Source: Thalassotalea atypica (lineage in GTDB: Bacteria; Pseudomonadota; Gammaproteobacteria; Enterobacterales; Alteromonadaceae). Taken from it: DNA of 64,000 nt. The notes below the pieces were generated by a model. The model did no database searches. It saw nothing but the letters and a program-made list of their open reading frames with translations, and was not told the origin of the DNA. Each line of letters starts with the position of its first letter. Position 1 is the stretch's first letter. Shown here in pieces: positions 28,567 to 38,615 of this stretch. The translations under genes were made by a program, and so were the position numbers. The stretch is taken from the NCBI RefSeq assembly GCF_030295975.1, contig NZ_AP027364.1, positions 3,534,001-3,598,000 on the forward strand. The letters are read 5' to 3'.

Positions 28567-30399
28567 ATGCCATCACGAAGTTTGTCTCTTAAGAAAAAGC
28601 TCCTTATATTACTCAGCGCAGTAATCATGGGACTCCTTTTACTATTGTTCTCAACAAATTACTTTTCAACACAAGTGAGACAACTGGAAGCATCAAAGAG
28701 TGAAATTCAACGGATCGGATTAATAGCATTACAATTAAGACGAAATGAAAAAGATTTCATCATTCGAAAACAAACAAAATACCTAGAGAAACACGCAGAA
28801 AATTTCAAGAAACTTACCTTAGCCTTAGCGTCACTAAAGAACTTAAACAAAGAGATTAATGGCAATATTCCTGTTGATCAGCTAATGCAAAGCTACCAAC
28901 TCTACCGATCTAAATTCGTCGCACTTGGGAAAGCTTATCAGCAGCGAGGCTTAGATAAAAACTCGGGACGTTATGGTGAATTGCGCGCAGCAACCCATAG
29001 AATAGAAGAAATTTATAAGTCGTTAGATGACGCAAGGAATCAAGTTACACTGCTCACTATCAGACGTCATGAAAAAGACTATATGCTCAGAAGTGATGAA
29101 AAATATTTGGATAAACTGTATGCAACATTGGGCACATTGCGTGTCAATAGCACTATGATTCGAGGCACTTCGGCACTAATCAACGATTACGAGCACGCAA
29201 TAAAGAATTACCATGCAATAGATCGCAGCATCGGATTATCGCCGCAAACTGGGCTTAATGGCGAGATGCGAAGTGCAATTCATGACGCTGAGTCTTTACT
29301 AAAAGTAGCTACCGAACAATCAACAGCGTACATTGAAGAAAAAGCGAGCCTTTCCTTTTGGGCCTCCATAATCATTTTCCTTATCATTTCAACCGCACTG
29401 GCTATTTTTATTGTTAAGCTAATCAATATCATTATCATGCCTATTAAAAGTGCAGTTAATAGCATCGAAAGAGTCATCGCGACACGTGATTTTTCACTTC
29501 AAGTTGAAAAAGAAACTGACGATGAATTTGGCCAAGTGATTGACTCTATAAATAATTTCATCAAATTTACCAATAAAATTCACAAAGCTGTCGAAGAGCT
29601 ACGTCATGTGAGCGCAGCGGTTGAAAGTAATGCAAAACTAACGCAACAAAGCCTAAATATTCAATCTCAAAAATGCGAACAAGTCTCCACCGCAACGGTC
29701 GAATTAGACGCATCAGCTTCTGACATTGTTGAAAACACAACCGTAACCACTAAAACGGCGGAGTTAATTTCTACTCAGGCGAACAAAGGCCAACAACAGC
29801 TTAATGAATTAGGCGAGTTTCTTAATAAGAATGCAGAAGATTTAGTCTCATCTGCCAAAGACATTAAAGAACTAGAAGAAAAGTGCAATTCTATAGGGGG
29901 GTTCATTACTGAGATTCGCGGCATTGCTGAGCAAACCAACTTGCTGGCGCTAAATGCAGCCATTGAAGCAGCACGCGCTGGTGAGCAAGGCAGAGGATTT
30001 TCTGTCGTTGCTGATGAAGTTCGTACCTTGGCAAATAGAACTCAAACATCGACTGAGCAAATCACAGATATCATTAGTGAATTGCACACATTAACGTTGA
30101 GTTCGGTGGCGAAAGTAGAAGCGAGCAAGAACGGTAGTATCAATAACTTAACGCAGATAAATAACTCATCACAAACATTAGACGAAATCATCAATGAAGT
30201 GAGTTCAATTCACGAAATGACCTCAAGTATTGCAAGTGCAATTAAAGAGCAAAGTACTGCTATTCACGAGATTGCCGAAAATATTACCGAGATAAAAGAC
30301 AATAACGATAAAAATGTCCAACAAGCGCAACTAAGTTTAGACTCTTGTACGCTGGCTAATCAAAAAACCGTCGGCTTGCTGTCTTATAAACTCAGCTAA
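28567..30399 (+). CDS. Methyl-accepting chemotaxis protein with HBM-type sensor domain
   Basis: 610 residues. TM1 (about 13-35), a periplasmic all-helical domain of about 220 residues, TM2 (about 260-285), HAMP, then a cytoplasmic signalling domain with the conserved hairpin tip [34 protein letters not shown] shortened here to its key [12 protein letters not shown] core. The sensor contains two copies of an arginine-rich motif, [10 protein letters not shown] and [10 protein letters not shown], the mark of the helical bimodular (HBM) domain known from Pseudomonas McpS, which binds citrate-cycle acids. The ligand here is unknown. No CheR-binding pentapeptide is seen. An FNR-like box precedes it, suggesting control by oxygen. 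Confidence 0.9.
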   Translation: MPSRSLSLKKKLLILLSAVIMGLLLLLFSTNYFSTQVRQLEASKSEIQRIGLIALQLRRNEKDFIIRKQTKYLEKHAENFKKLTLALASLKNLNKEINGNIPVDQLMQSYQLYRSKFVALGKAYQQRGLDKNSGRYGELRAATHRIEEIYKSLDDARNQVTLLTIRRHEKDYMLRSDEKYLDKLYATLGTLRVNSTMIRGTSALINDYEHAIKNYHAIDRSIGLSPQTGLNGEMRSAIHDAESLLKVATEQSTAYIEEKASLSFWASIIIFLIISTALAIFIVKLINIIIMPIKSAVNSIERVIATRDFSLQVEKETDDEFGQVIDSINNFIKFTNKIHKAVEELRHVSAAVESNAKLTQQSLNIQSQKCEQVSTATVELDASASDIVENTTVTTKTAELISTQANKGQQQLNELGEFLNKNAEDLVSSAKDIKELEEKCNSIGGFITEIRGIAEQTNLLALNAAIEAARAGEQGRGFSVVADEVRTLANRTQTSTEQITDIISELHTLTLSSVAKVEASKNGSINNLTQINNSSQTLDEIINEVSSIHEMTSSIASAIKEQSTAIHEIAENITEIKDNNDKNVQQAQLSLDSCTLANQKTVGLLSYKLS

Positions 30400-30408
30400 T
30401 CTACCAAG

Positions 30409-30436
30409 TAAAAAGGGAGCTCTAAGGCTCCCTTTT
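30409..30436. terminator. Bidirectional terminator between the chemoreceptor gene and rlmB
   Basis: AAAAGGGAGC / GCTCCCTTTT, ten base pairs with a 6-base loop and A/T runs on both sides. The genes on either side converge, so it can serve both. Confidence 0.9.
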
Positions 30437-30456
30437 TACTTTGCATCAACATAATA

Positions 30457-31224
30457 TCACGCGATTGATTTAACTAATCGTTGTCTGACAATCTCAAATA
30501 AACAAATACCACTTGCCACCGAAACATTTAAACTTGAAACACTGCCCGACATGGGTAACTTAACTAACTGATCACAATGTTCGCGAGTTAACCGCCGCAT
30601 GCCTTTACCTTCGGCCCCCATCACCAGTGCCATAGGCCCATCAAGCTTAACATCATAGAGGCACGTATCTGTTTCACCCGCTGTACCAATAATCCAAACG
30701 CCCATACCTTGCAATTGCTTCATGGTTCTTACTAAGTTTGTCACCTGAACTAAAGGCACAGTTTCAGCTGCACCAACCGCCACTTTACGAACCGTAGCGG
30801 TAATTTTGGCGGCTTTATCTTTCGGAACAATAATCGCTTGAACTCCTGCCGCATCAGCATTTCTTAAACAAGCACCCAAATTATGGGGATCAGTCACACC
30901 ATCTAAAATCAACAAAAACGGAGATTGATTCTTAGCACTAGCTGCCTGCAAGATATCTTCGATATCATTCTCATTGTATTGTTTACCCTGCTTAACACGT
31001 GCAACAATACCCTGGTGTTGCTCGCCATCACATTTATCATCTAGTACTTTTCGCTGTACCAATTGCGCAGAAATACCGTATTTTCTTGCCAAATTAATGA
31101 TCGGTAACAGACGCTCATCTTCTCGTCCTTTCAACAGCCATATTTCAATGAACCTTTCCGGTGCTTGTTCAAATAATGCGCTGACCGCATGGATACCAAA
31201 TACTAACTCTTCTTGCTTTGCCAT
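30457..31224 (-). CDS. rlmB: 23S rRNA (guanosine-2'-O-)-methyltransferase RlmB
   Basis: 255 residues, SpoU family. An N-terminal substrate-binding domain ([17 protein letters not shown]) is followed by the SPOUT core with motif 1 [21 protein letters not shown], motif 2 [15 protein letters not shown] and motif 3 [14 protein letters not shown]. It methylates the ribose of G2251 in 23S rRNA. It lies 41 bases after rnr, the same pair as in E. coli. Confidence 0.97.
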   Translation of the reverse strand: MAKQEELVFGIHAVSALFEQAPERFIEIWLLKGREDERLLPIINLARKYGISAQLVQRKVLDDKCDGEQHQGIVARVKQGKQYNENDIEDILQAASAKNQSPFLLILDGVTDPHNLGACLRNADAAGVQAIIVPKDKAAKITATVRKVAVGAAETVPLVQVTNLVRTMKQLQGMGVWIIGTAGETDTCLYDVKLDGPMALVMGAEGKGMRRLTREHCDQLVKLPMSGSVSSLNVSVASGICLFEIVRQRLVKSIA

Positions 31225-31265
31225 AATGTTATTTAACTTTTATTACTTACTGATGATAATTCAAT

Positions 31266-33704
31266 TTAGCTACTTTTAGCTTTTTTACGGGCATTTTTTC
31301 CTCGGCGCGATTTTCTATCGGCTCTTTTCTTTGCCTTAGATTTAACCGCCTTGCCTTTTTTCTTAGCACTCCCCTGCTTTTTGGAGGACGAAGGTCTTTT
31401 CTTTCCGTCTTTTTCAACGTGGTGTTTTCCGCCCTTACCAGATTTAGCTCGTGACTTGCCGTTTGACTCTTGAGAGGCACTTTTACTTCTGCGAACAGGT
31501 TTTGCTTTTTTCAATATTGCCTTGTCGCCATGTAGAACAAGGTCAATTTTTTTCTCATCCAAATTAACAGCTGATACTTGCACTTCTAACAAGTCACCGA
31601 CATGATATTTTTGTCCGCTATGCTCGCCCGTTAAGCACATGCGCACATCATCAAAGTGATAGTAATCTCGTCCTAATGACGTGATGTGAATTAAGCCCTC
31701 AATGTGTAAATCAGTTAAACGAACAAATAAGCCGAAGTTGGTTACTGTAGAAATAACACCTGTAAAGGTATCGCCTACGTGATCTTGCATGTATTCACAT
31801 TTTAGCCAATCCGAAACATCCCGAGTTGCATCATCAGCGCGACGCTCTGTCATAGAGCAATGCTCACCAAGCTCTGTTACTTGTTCTTCAGTATAATTCC
31901 AGCATCCTTGATTAACCGAGCTATTTTCCTGTGCCTGTAATATCGCTTTTATAACACGATGTATGACCAAATCAGGGTATCGGCGGATAGGCGAAGTAAA
32001 GTGACTATAAGAGCCTAATGCTAGGCCAAAGTGCCCTAAATTATCACTCTGATAAACCGCTTGCCTCATTGATCGCAGTAACATCGTTTGAATAAGTTCT
32101 CGATCTGGGCGTTCGGCAACCCGTGCTAAAATTGCTCCATAATCGGCTGGCTCTGGCTGCTCTTTAAACGGCAACTCAAGGCCAAGTTCAGCAAGGTATT
32201 TAACAAAATTTTGGTATTTTTCTTCACTCGGCTTATCGTGAACACGAAAAAGTCCCGGCATTTGATGTTTTTCAACAAATTTAGCGGTAGCGACGTTGGC
32301 GAGGATCATGCACTCTTCGATCATTTTATGCGCATCATTTCGCACCACAGGCACTATCGACTCAATTTTACGATCTTGATTGAATAAAAAGCGGGATTCT
32401 TCTGTTTCAAATGCAATAGCACCACGTTCATCACGGGCATAGCTCAGTGCAGTATACAACTGATGTAGATTAATAAGATCTGGCACTAACGGTTGATATT
32501 GCTCTATTAATGTTTCGTCGCCATCTAGAATTGCCGCCACTTTAGTATAAGTAAATCGCGCATGAGAGCGCATAACAGCTGGATAAAACTTACTGCCTGA
32601 TAACTTGCCTGCAGCGCTGACCGTCATTTCACACACCATACACAAGCGGTCTACTTCAGGGTTTAATGAACACAAACCATTGGACAACTTTTCCGGTAGC
32701 ATCGGGATCACTTGGCTTGGGAAATAGACTGAGTTTCCGCGTGAAATTGCCTCATCATCAAGAGCTGTGCCTGACCTAACGTAATAACTAACATCGGCAA
32801 TCGCAACCCATAATCGCCAGCCACCTGATTTTTTAGGCTCACAATATACCGCATCATCAAAATCACGGGCATCTTCACCATCAATGGTTACTAGGGGTAA
32901 ATCACGTAAATCAACACGATCTTTCTTGGCCGTTTCATCAACTTCATCGGCTAGATTATCAATTTCATCAAGTACATTTTGCTGCCATTGATGCGGTAAA
33001 TCATGCTCACGTAGCGCTATTTCGATCTCCATCCCTGGTGCCATGTGCTCGCCTAGTACTTCATTGACTTTACCAACAGCACTTGCACGTTTTGTTGGCC
33101 GTTGAATGATATCAACAACGACCATTTGACCATGACGAGCACCCAATTTATTGCCCGGAGGGATCATAATATCTTGTTTTATACGAGCATCATCTGGAAT
33201 TACAAAAGCTAATTTATGTTCAACATAGAAACGCCCAACGATTGGCGCTTTACGCGACTCAATCACGTCCAATACTCGTATTTCTTTTCTACCTTTGCGA
33301 TCAGTACGATCCACTATCATCGCTTCAACAATGTCACCATGAATGACGCGCTGCATTTCATGAGATGAAATAAATAAGTCTTTGCCACCAGCATCAGGTA
33401 CAAAAAAACCATAGCCGTCTCGATGACCGATAACCCGACCAGTAATCACATCATCTCGGCTTGCAATAACGTATTTTCTAAACTTATTAAATGATATTTG
33501 CCCAGCACCTTCCATCGCGCGCAATCTACGTTTAATGCCAATTTGAAGATCAGGATCATCAGCATACTTTAAGGCTTTTAGGACTTCTTTAAAGGTAAGA
33601 CCTGAGGTTGATTTCTCGATTAAAGATAATAAGTGCTCACGACTTGCTACAGGTTTGTCATATTTTTGAGCTTCTCTATCGAAGAAAGGATCGGTTTGAC
33701 TCAC
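31266..33704 (-). CDS. rnr: Ribonuclease R
   Basis: 812 residues, as in E. coli (813). Order: HTH-like N-terminus, two cold-shock domains, the RNB catalytic domain with VTIDGEDARDFDDAVYCE (four conserved aspartates), an S1 domain (GDTFTGVISTVTNFGLFVRL) and a Lys/Arg/Ser-rich tail of about 85 residues. It is a processive 3'-5' exonuclease able to degrade structured RNA, including rRNA and tmRNA-tagged messages. A stretch of 105 bases separates it from motX upstream. Confidence 0.98.
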   Translation of the reverse strand: MSQTDPFFDREAQKYDKPVASREHLLSLIEKSTSGLTFKEVLKALKYADDPDLQIGIKRRLRAMEGAGQISFNKFRKYVIASRDDVITGRVIGHRDGYGFFVPDAGGKDLFISSHEMQRVIHGDIVEAMIVDRTDRKGRKEIRVLDVIESRKAPIVGRFYVEHKLAFVIPDDARIKQDIMIPPGNKLGARHGQMVVVDIIQRPTKRASAVGKVNEVLGEHMAPGMEIEIALREHDLPHQWQQNVLDEIDNLADEVDETAKKDRVDLRDLPLVTIDGEDARDFDDAVYCEPKKSGGWRLWVAIADVSYYVRSGTALDDEAISRGNSVYFPSQVIPMLPEKLSNGLCSLNPEVDRLCMVCEMTVSAAGKLSGSKFYPAVMRSHARFTYTKVAAILDGDETLIEQYQPLVPDLINLHQLYTALSYARDERGAIAFETEESRFLFNQDRKIESIVPVVRNDAHKMIEECMILANVATAKFVEKHQMPGLFRVHDKPSEEKYQNFVKYLAELGLELPFKEQPEPADYGAILARVAERPDRELIQTMLLRSMRQAVYQSDNLGHFGLALGSYSHFTSPIRRYPDLVIHRVIKAILQAQENSSVNQGCWNYTEEQVTELGEHCSMTERRADDATRDVSDWLKCEYMQDHVGDTFTGVISTVTNFGLFVRLTDLHIEGLIHITSLGRDYYHFDDVRMCLTGEHSGQKYHVGDLLEVQVSAVNLDEKKIDLVLHGDKAILKKAKPVRRSKSASQESNGKSRAKSGKGGKHHVEKDGKKRPSSSKKQGSAKKKGKAVKSKAKKRADRKSRRGKNARKKAKSS

Positions 33705-33809
33705 ATTTATTGCTCATTGAGTTTTTGTTAAGTATATCTCAGTTGCGATAAATGCGCTTGCCAAATAAATGAATTTTAAGTAGATATTAATGTATATAGT
33801 AACCCAAAG

Positions 33810-34442
33810 TTAATATTGGGAATTTTTTGCTCGAGCAATCACATGCTCTGGCATTTTACTCGCAAGACCACTCAGCAGGTTCGCAATTTGCTTGTGTATT
33901 TTCTTGTCATCAGTGACTGCATGATGCAGTTGTGAATAAAGCTCAGGAAAATCAAGGGGGCTACCTTGCCCTTGGTTGTATATTTTAGCGAGTCGCATTT
34001 GTGCTTTTAAGTTATTCATTGACGATGCTGCTTTTAAATAAACAATCGCTTTGCCAGTGTCTGGCTGCATAAACTTGCCAACATGGTAATAACGCCCAAG
34101 TTGCTCTAACGCTTCAGGTAAGCCTTGGTTTGCTGATTCATGCATAAAATGTAGGCCAAGCTCTACATCCTTTTTAATACACACACCATAGGCAAGCATA
34201 TCGCCCCATAAAAACTGATAAGAAGGCATATGAGCTTTAACAGCACGTGCCTCAATATCTTGTGTTAGCTGACACTCATCTAAAACAACTTGACTTAAAT
34301 GCTTGTTCTCTTTGATTAATTCAAGCAATTGATTATCAGTATAAATTTGAACCGCTTGCAGGTTTTGTCCTTGGCTTGTCGCTGAAAACATCATAGCAAC
34401 TAGGCACATACTTAAGGTAAGAAAACGATGATAGATAGACAT
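33810..34442 (-). CDS. motX: Sodium-driven polar flagellar motor protein MotX
   Basis: 210 residues with a signal peptide (MSIYHRFLTLSMCLVAMMFSATSQGQ). YTDNQLLELIKENKHL, QFLWGDMLAYGVCI, QGLPEALEQLGRYYHVGK and the C-terminal KMPEHVIARAK are the conserved segments of Vibrio MotX. The middle contains SEL1-type repeats (about 70-170). MotX with MotY forms the periplasmic T-ring needed for Na+-driven PomA/PomB stators. In Vibrio and relatives motX lies next to rnr, as here. No other flagellar gene is in the window. Confidence 0.9.
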   Translation of the reverse strand: MSIYHRFLTLSMCLVAMMFSATSQGQNLQAVQIYTDNQLLELIKENKHLSQVVLDECQLTQDIEARAVKAHMPSYQFLWGDMLAYGVCIKKDVELGLHFMHESANQGLPEALEQLGRYYHVGKFMQPDTGKAIVYLKAASSMNNLKAQMRLAKIYNQGQGSPLDFPELYSQLHHAVTDDKKIHKQIANLLSGLASKMPEHVIARAKNSQY

Positions 34443-34690
34443 AAAACCTCAATAATAAACTACTTCTCTTTGTATCGACGGAACGTTATTTTTCTCAAGG
34501 TGTTTTTGTCAAATCGATACATTCTACGACATCATTCAAAATTAAAAGCAAAAAAGATACCATTATAATAGATATTATCAGTGACAGATTGAAGTGCTTG
34601 CATATTTTTCACTTGCTAAATATGCTCACATATTGGACTATTTCAATGTAATTATTTGTCATCTTTAATATTTGCCGCGCTAGCACTAAA

Positions 34691-35728
34691 ATGGACAACG
34701 TTGTAACTATGTCGCAATTAGAAGAACTCATCGAAAACTCAAAAGCAAACGAAGCGATAGCACAAAAGCTGTTTGATATTGAAACGGCAATTATTTCTAG
34801 TCAAACAAGCAAAGAATTATTGCACCGGTTATTGTTGTTAATAAAGGAAAAGTTTGAATTAACCAATATTCATTTATTACTTGCATCTCCGCCACCACTT
34901 AGTTATCTGATAAGCAATAGTGCTCAACCGGGTTGGCATGATAAGAATACCACCAAGTTGCCAGCCTCTAGACTAGAAGCATTACACCCGAATATTACCC
35001 CGTTGCTGACGAATGACCTTGAGCAACTTGAACAATTATTGCCTCCTAGCCTCGCAAAAGTGGCAAACTCTGCCGCGTTGACGCCGCTGATGCTTGAAGG
35101 GAAGTTGTTTGGTAGCCTAGTTTTTACAGACGCTGATCCTCAGCGATTTAGTCCAAGTTTAGGCATCTATCACCTTCAACAATTAGGGGCAAAAGTAAGT
35201 CTTTGTCTTTCAAATGTATTGATCAGAGAACAGCTTGAGTACATGGCCAATTTCGATGGCCTCACCGGTCTGGGAAACCGTCGTTTAATGGAGAAAACCC
35301 TAAAGGAAGAGCTCAATCGCCACCAACGTTATCAAGTACCATTTTCCGTTCTATTTATTGATTGTAATAAATTTAAACAACTTAATGATACCTATGGTCA
35401 TGATTGTGGCGATAAAGTATTAGCGTATGTAGCGACTCAATTAAAAGACTTAATTCGCGACAATGACAGGTGTTTTAGATATGCAGGAGATGAATTCGTC
35501 GTGGCTTTAGCCAGCCAAGGCGAAAAAGAGGCGACATTAGCCGCCAAAAGGCTAGTTGAGTATTTTGAACAGAACACTATGCCCTATGAAAACCACCAAC
35601 TTAAAATTACTATCAGCTGTGGTGTTGCAACAAGTGATGGAAAAAAGAGTATTGAACAGTTGCTAAACTCGGCGGATACACAGTTGTACCTCCATAAAAA
35701 CAAAAAAATTGATTATGAAGTAAACTAA
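34691..35728 (+). CDS. Diguanylate cyclase with N-terminal DUF484/GAF-like domain
   Basis: 345 residues, no membrane segment. The N-terminal helical plus GAF-like part (about 15-180) resembles DUF484 proteins. The C-terminal GGDEF domain is complete: FDGLTGLGNRR, FIDCNKFKQLNDTYGHDCGD, active loop AGDEF (265-269) and an inhibitory-site motif RDND (256-259) exactly five residues before it. It should make c-di-GMP from GTP and be feedback-inhibited. A for G in the first loop position is common in active enzymes. No good ribosome site precedes the ATG; an alternative ATG lies 18 bases downstream. A c-di-GMP phosphodiesterase gene follows 118 bases later on the same strand. Confidence 0.88.
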   Translation: MDNVVTMSQLEELIENSKANEAIAQKLFDIETAIISSQTSKELLHRLLLLIKEKFELTNIHLLLASPPPLSYLISNSAQPGWHDKNTTKLPASRLEALHPNITPLLTNDLEQLEQLLPPSLAKVANSAALTPLMLEGKLFGSLVFTDADPQRFSPSLGIYHLQQLGAKVSLCLSNVLIREQLEYMANFDGLTGLGNRRLMEKTLKEELNRHQRYQVPFSVLFIDCNKFKQLNDTYGHDCGDKVLAYVATQLKDLIRDNDRCFRYAGDEFVVALASQGEKEATLAAKRLVEYFEQNTMPYENHQLKITISCGVATSDGKKSIEQLLNSADTQLYLHKNKKIDYEVN

Positions 35729-35846
35729 CTTTTTCATTATCCTGTATGTTTTTTGACATGAGAACTACACTAACTTTAAGGCTAAGGATAAATTTTTAGT
35801 GATGAAAATGAGTTAAGTATTTATCAATCAGGATACGCTTTTTTAC

Positions 35847-37037
35847 ATGATAGTTGAGAAGAAAATAACGGAATTAGAGGTAGGCTATTATATCCTAGAT
35901 ATTGTAGAACAAGATGGTACTTATAGCCTTAAAAAACCTGGCCACATAAAAAATATTAACGTGATATCGCATTTAGCGAGCAACGGCGTTTTATCTGTAT
36001 TGGTTGATAAATCAAAAACACTCATCACCTCTGTCGACAAAGATGGGAATACTACACTTGAGCCGGCATCAGAGAAACAAAGCAAAAATACTACAATCAA
36101 ACTTGAGCTAACAAAAGCTAAGAAAATATTTAAAGAATCTAAAAGTATTCAACGACAACTTTTTTCAGATGTGCTTAACGGAAAAGACATTAACTTAACA
36201 TCCGTCAAAGAAATAACTAATCGAGCGACAGATGCAATTTTCAAAAATCAAGACGCCCTCGCCTGTATTTTAAATATTCGCATCAAGGATGAATATTTGT
36301 TGGAGCATTCGGTTTCGGTCTCCATATTAATGACTATATTTGCAAAACATTTAGGTATTGAACGTCAAATTATTGAGCAACTCAGTATCGGCGCCTTCTT
36401 GCATGATGTGGGTAAAATTATGATACCAAACCAAATACTCAACAAGCCCTCTCGGCTGACAGAGGAAGAGTTTGTAACGATGAAAACTCATACTAACCAC
36501 TCTATTAAAATTCTCAATAACACACCTAATATTTCAGAGTTAAGTCTTGAAGTTGCAGCACTTCATCATGAAAAGCTCAACGGCAGAGGATATCCATACG
36601 GGTTAAAAAGCAAAGATATTTCTCTCTATGGGCGCATGATCGCCGTATGTGATATTTTCGACGCGCTCACCGCAGACAGATGTTACAAAGACGGCTATCC
36701 GCACATTAAGGCGTTTAATATCTTAAGAAAACTGGCTCAAGACGGCGAGCTAGACAATGAACTGGTTGATAAATTTATTCATTGTATGGGGGTTTATCCG
36801 GTAGGCTCTTTGGTTGAATTAAAGTCTCATCGTTTAGCCATCGTGGAAGAACGTAATAGTAAAGAGCCGATCAAACCTAAAGTGCGTGCATTTTATAATG
36901 TTAATACCCGACATTATACCATGACGGAAGATATTGATTTAGCTAAAACAGAAGACACTATTGCTAAAGGTGCTCGAGCTGATGAGTTTGATTTAGACAT
37001 GAACCGCATTGTGGAATTTTTGATGATGCAAGGGTAG
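35847..37037 (+). CDS. HD-GYP c-di-GMP phosphodiesterase
   Basis: 396 residues. The N-terminal DUF3391-like part (about 1-130) reads KKITELEVGYYILDI. The HD-GYP domain has H154, the HD pair in FLHDVGK (H186, D187), a further His in MKTHTNHS, HH in ALHHEKLNGRGYP (240-250) with the intact GYP, and CDIFDALTADR. All metal ligands appear present, so it should hydrolyse c-di-GMP to pGpG or GMP. It follows the diguanylate cyclase in tandem; a terminator closes the pair. Confidence 0.93.
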   Translation: MIVEKKITELEVGYYILDIVEQDGTYSLKKPGHIKNINVISHLASNGVLSVLVDKSKTLITSVDKDGNTTLEPASEKQSKNTTIKLELTKAKKIFKESKSIQRQLFSDVLNGKDINLTSVKEITNRATDAIFKNQDALACILNIRIKDEYLLEHSVSVSILMTIFAKHLGIERQIIEQLSIGAFLHDVGKIMIPNQILNKPSRLTEEEFVTMKTHTNHSIKILNNTPNISELSLEVAALHHEKLNGRGYPYGLKSKDISLYGRMIAVCDIFDALTADRCYKDGYPHIKAFNILRKLAQDGELDNELVDKFIHCMGVYPVGSLVELKSHRLAIVEERNSKEPIKPKVRAFYNVNTRHYTMTEDIDLAKTEDTIAKGARADEFDLDMNRIVEFLMMQG

Positions 37038-37060
37038 TTATGTAAGATGGCGCACATAGA

Positions 37061-37088
37061 AAAAAAGAGCCTAAACGGCTCTTTTTTT
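37061..37088. terminator. Bidirectional terminator after the HD-GYP gene
   Basis: AAAAAGAGCC / GGCTCTTTTT with a 5-base loop, followed by more T. It lies between convergent genes (HD-GYP on plus, M28 peptidase on minus). Confidence 0.9.
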
Positions 37089-37103
37089 TAAACCAATACT
37101 TTT

Positions 37104-38513
37104 CTATTTACGAAAATCAGTATTAGCTTGTGCGGTAAAATACGCAAACATGGTATACACCGCTGTATTTTGTTTTAGGTCAGCAGGGTTAATTTTATCA
37201 AATGTATCATTTTCTGTATGGTGATAGTCAAAATACCTTGAGCCATCAGGTGAAAAATTCACACTGGGCATACCTGCATCTGAAAGTGCCCCCATGTCTG
37301 ATTGCGCGCGCGCTTTATTTTTCGGCGCTAAGGCGACCCCTAAAGGCGTGATCAACTGAGCAAATTCTCGCATTGCATTTAACGACTCTGCCCCCACACC
37401 AACACTCATTTTATAAATAGGGCCTAAACCAAAGTCCCATTCAGCACCAATCACATGATTGCTCATATTGTCTTTATGCAATTCGACATATTTTTTAGCG
37501 CCAAGTAAGCCTACTTCTTCCGCAGCAAATAAAATCACACGGATGGTACGTTTTGGACGTTCAGGTAATTGGCCAATATGGTGTGCAGCGGCCATTACCA
37601 TTCCTATCCCTAAGCCGTCATCCAATGCACCTGTACCTACATCCCAGCTATCAAGGTGTGCGCCCAGCGATACTATTTGCTCAGGTAACTCGCTGCCAGT
37701 GAATTCACCAACTACATTAGCTGATTTAACCTGCACATCTGATTGAATCTCAGAGCTCATATTTAACGCAACGGTAACCGCCTTACCGCGTTTTAGCTGA
37801 TTCACTAGTAAATCAGCATCAGGATTAGACAACGCCGCCGCAGGAATTTTTTTGACCCCATCTTTATAACGCATGATGCCGGTATGTGCGATACGATTAT
37901 CGTCAGTACCCACTGAACGCATGATCAATGCAATAGCACCTTTTTCAGCTGCAACCGCTGCGCCCGTTACACGTGTACCCACCGCTTTGCCGTAACCATG
38001 GCCATCAATGTGCCTTTCCATTCGATACGATACAAAAGCGATTTTTCCATCGAGACTGCCTTTCTCTGCTTCTTTTAACGCCGCTAAGTTTTCAAAATGA
38101 ACAACTTCAGCTTCAATACCTTTTTCACCTGTACCAACACTGCCGCCCAATGCAATAGCCACCATTTTTTGCGGGTAAGGTGAAACAATGCTCGCGCTAA
38201 CTTCACCACGAATCCACTGAGCTTTAGTGACTTCTTCTGTCCATACTTTGTCAAAACCTAGCGATTTCATTTTATCAACCGCCCAAACAATAGATTTCGC
38301 ATCACCGGGCGTGCCCATCATTCTGTTGCCGACTTCGGTTGTCAGCGACTCAATGATGTTATAAGAAAGATCTGACGAAAGGCTGGTTTGTTTCAACGTA
38401 TCTAACGTAACCAACTCTTGTTCTGTTAATGCTTGAGCTGATGTCATCGCTGTCCACGCACAAGCCAATGCCGTCAGCGCAGTATAAATACCTTTACGCA
38501 TCGCTAAATTCAT
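37104..38513 (-). CDS. Secreted M28-family zinc aminopeptidase with PA domain
   Basis: 469 residues with a signal peptide ending TAMTSAQA; GGGAG lies seven bases before the ATG. A PA (protease-associated) insert covers about 130-260. The M28 catalytic part has zinc ligands at H286 (GAHLDSWD), D298/D299 (GALDDGLG), E332/E333 (AAEEVGLLG), D360 and H432 (YHHTEND). It is predicted to be an exported broad aminopeptidase or carboxypeptidase-type M28 enzyme; the exact substrate is unknown. It stands alone, about 100 bases beyond the RND operon end. Confidence 0.9.
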   Translation of the reverse strand: MNLAMRKGIYTALTALACAWTAMTSAQALTEQELVTLDTLKQTSLSSDLSYNIIESLTTEVGNRMMGTPGDAKSIVWAVDKMKSLGFDKVWTEEVTKAQWIRGEVSASIVSPYPQKMVAIALGGSVGTGEKGIEAEVVHFENLAALKEAEKGSLDGKIAFVSYRMERHIDGHGYGKAVGTRVTGAAVAAEKGAIALIMRSVGTDDNRIAHTGIMRYKDGVKKIPAAALSNPDADLLVNQLKRGKAVTVALNMSSEIQSDVQVKSANVVGEFTGSELPEQIVSLGAHLDSWDVGTGALDDGLGIGMVMAAAHHIGQLPERPKRTIRVILFAAEEVGLLGAKKYVELHKDNMSNHVIGAEWDFGLGPIYKMSVGVGAESLNAMREFAQLITPLGVALAPKNKARAQSDMGALSDAGMPSVNFSPDGSRYFDYHHTENDTFDKINPADLKQNTAVYTMFAYFTAQANTDFRK

Positions 38514-38615
38514 AAATTCTCCCAGATTTAAGTGTAAAAACGGCCAAATTTTTTCAAATTTAGCCGCTTAAATTTCTATCAAAATATCGTGAATGATCAC
38601 ATTAGGCAAACCAAC

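Noticed and set aside
31266-31480. Separate small basic gene within the rnr 3' end
   Set aside because: It is a shifted frame of the Lys-rich RNase R tail, and its composition follows from that tail.
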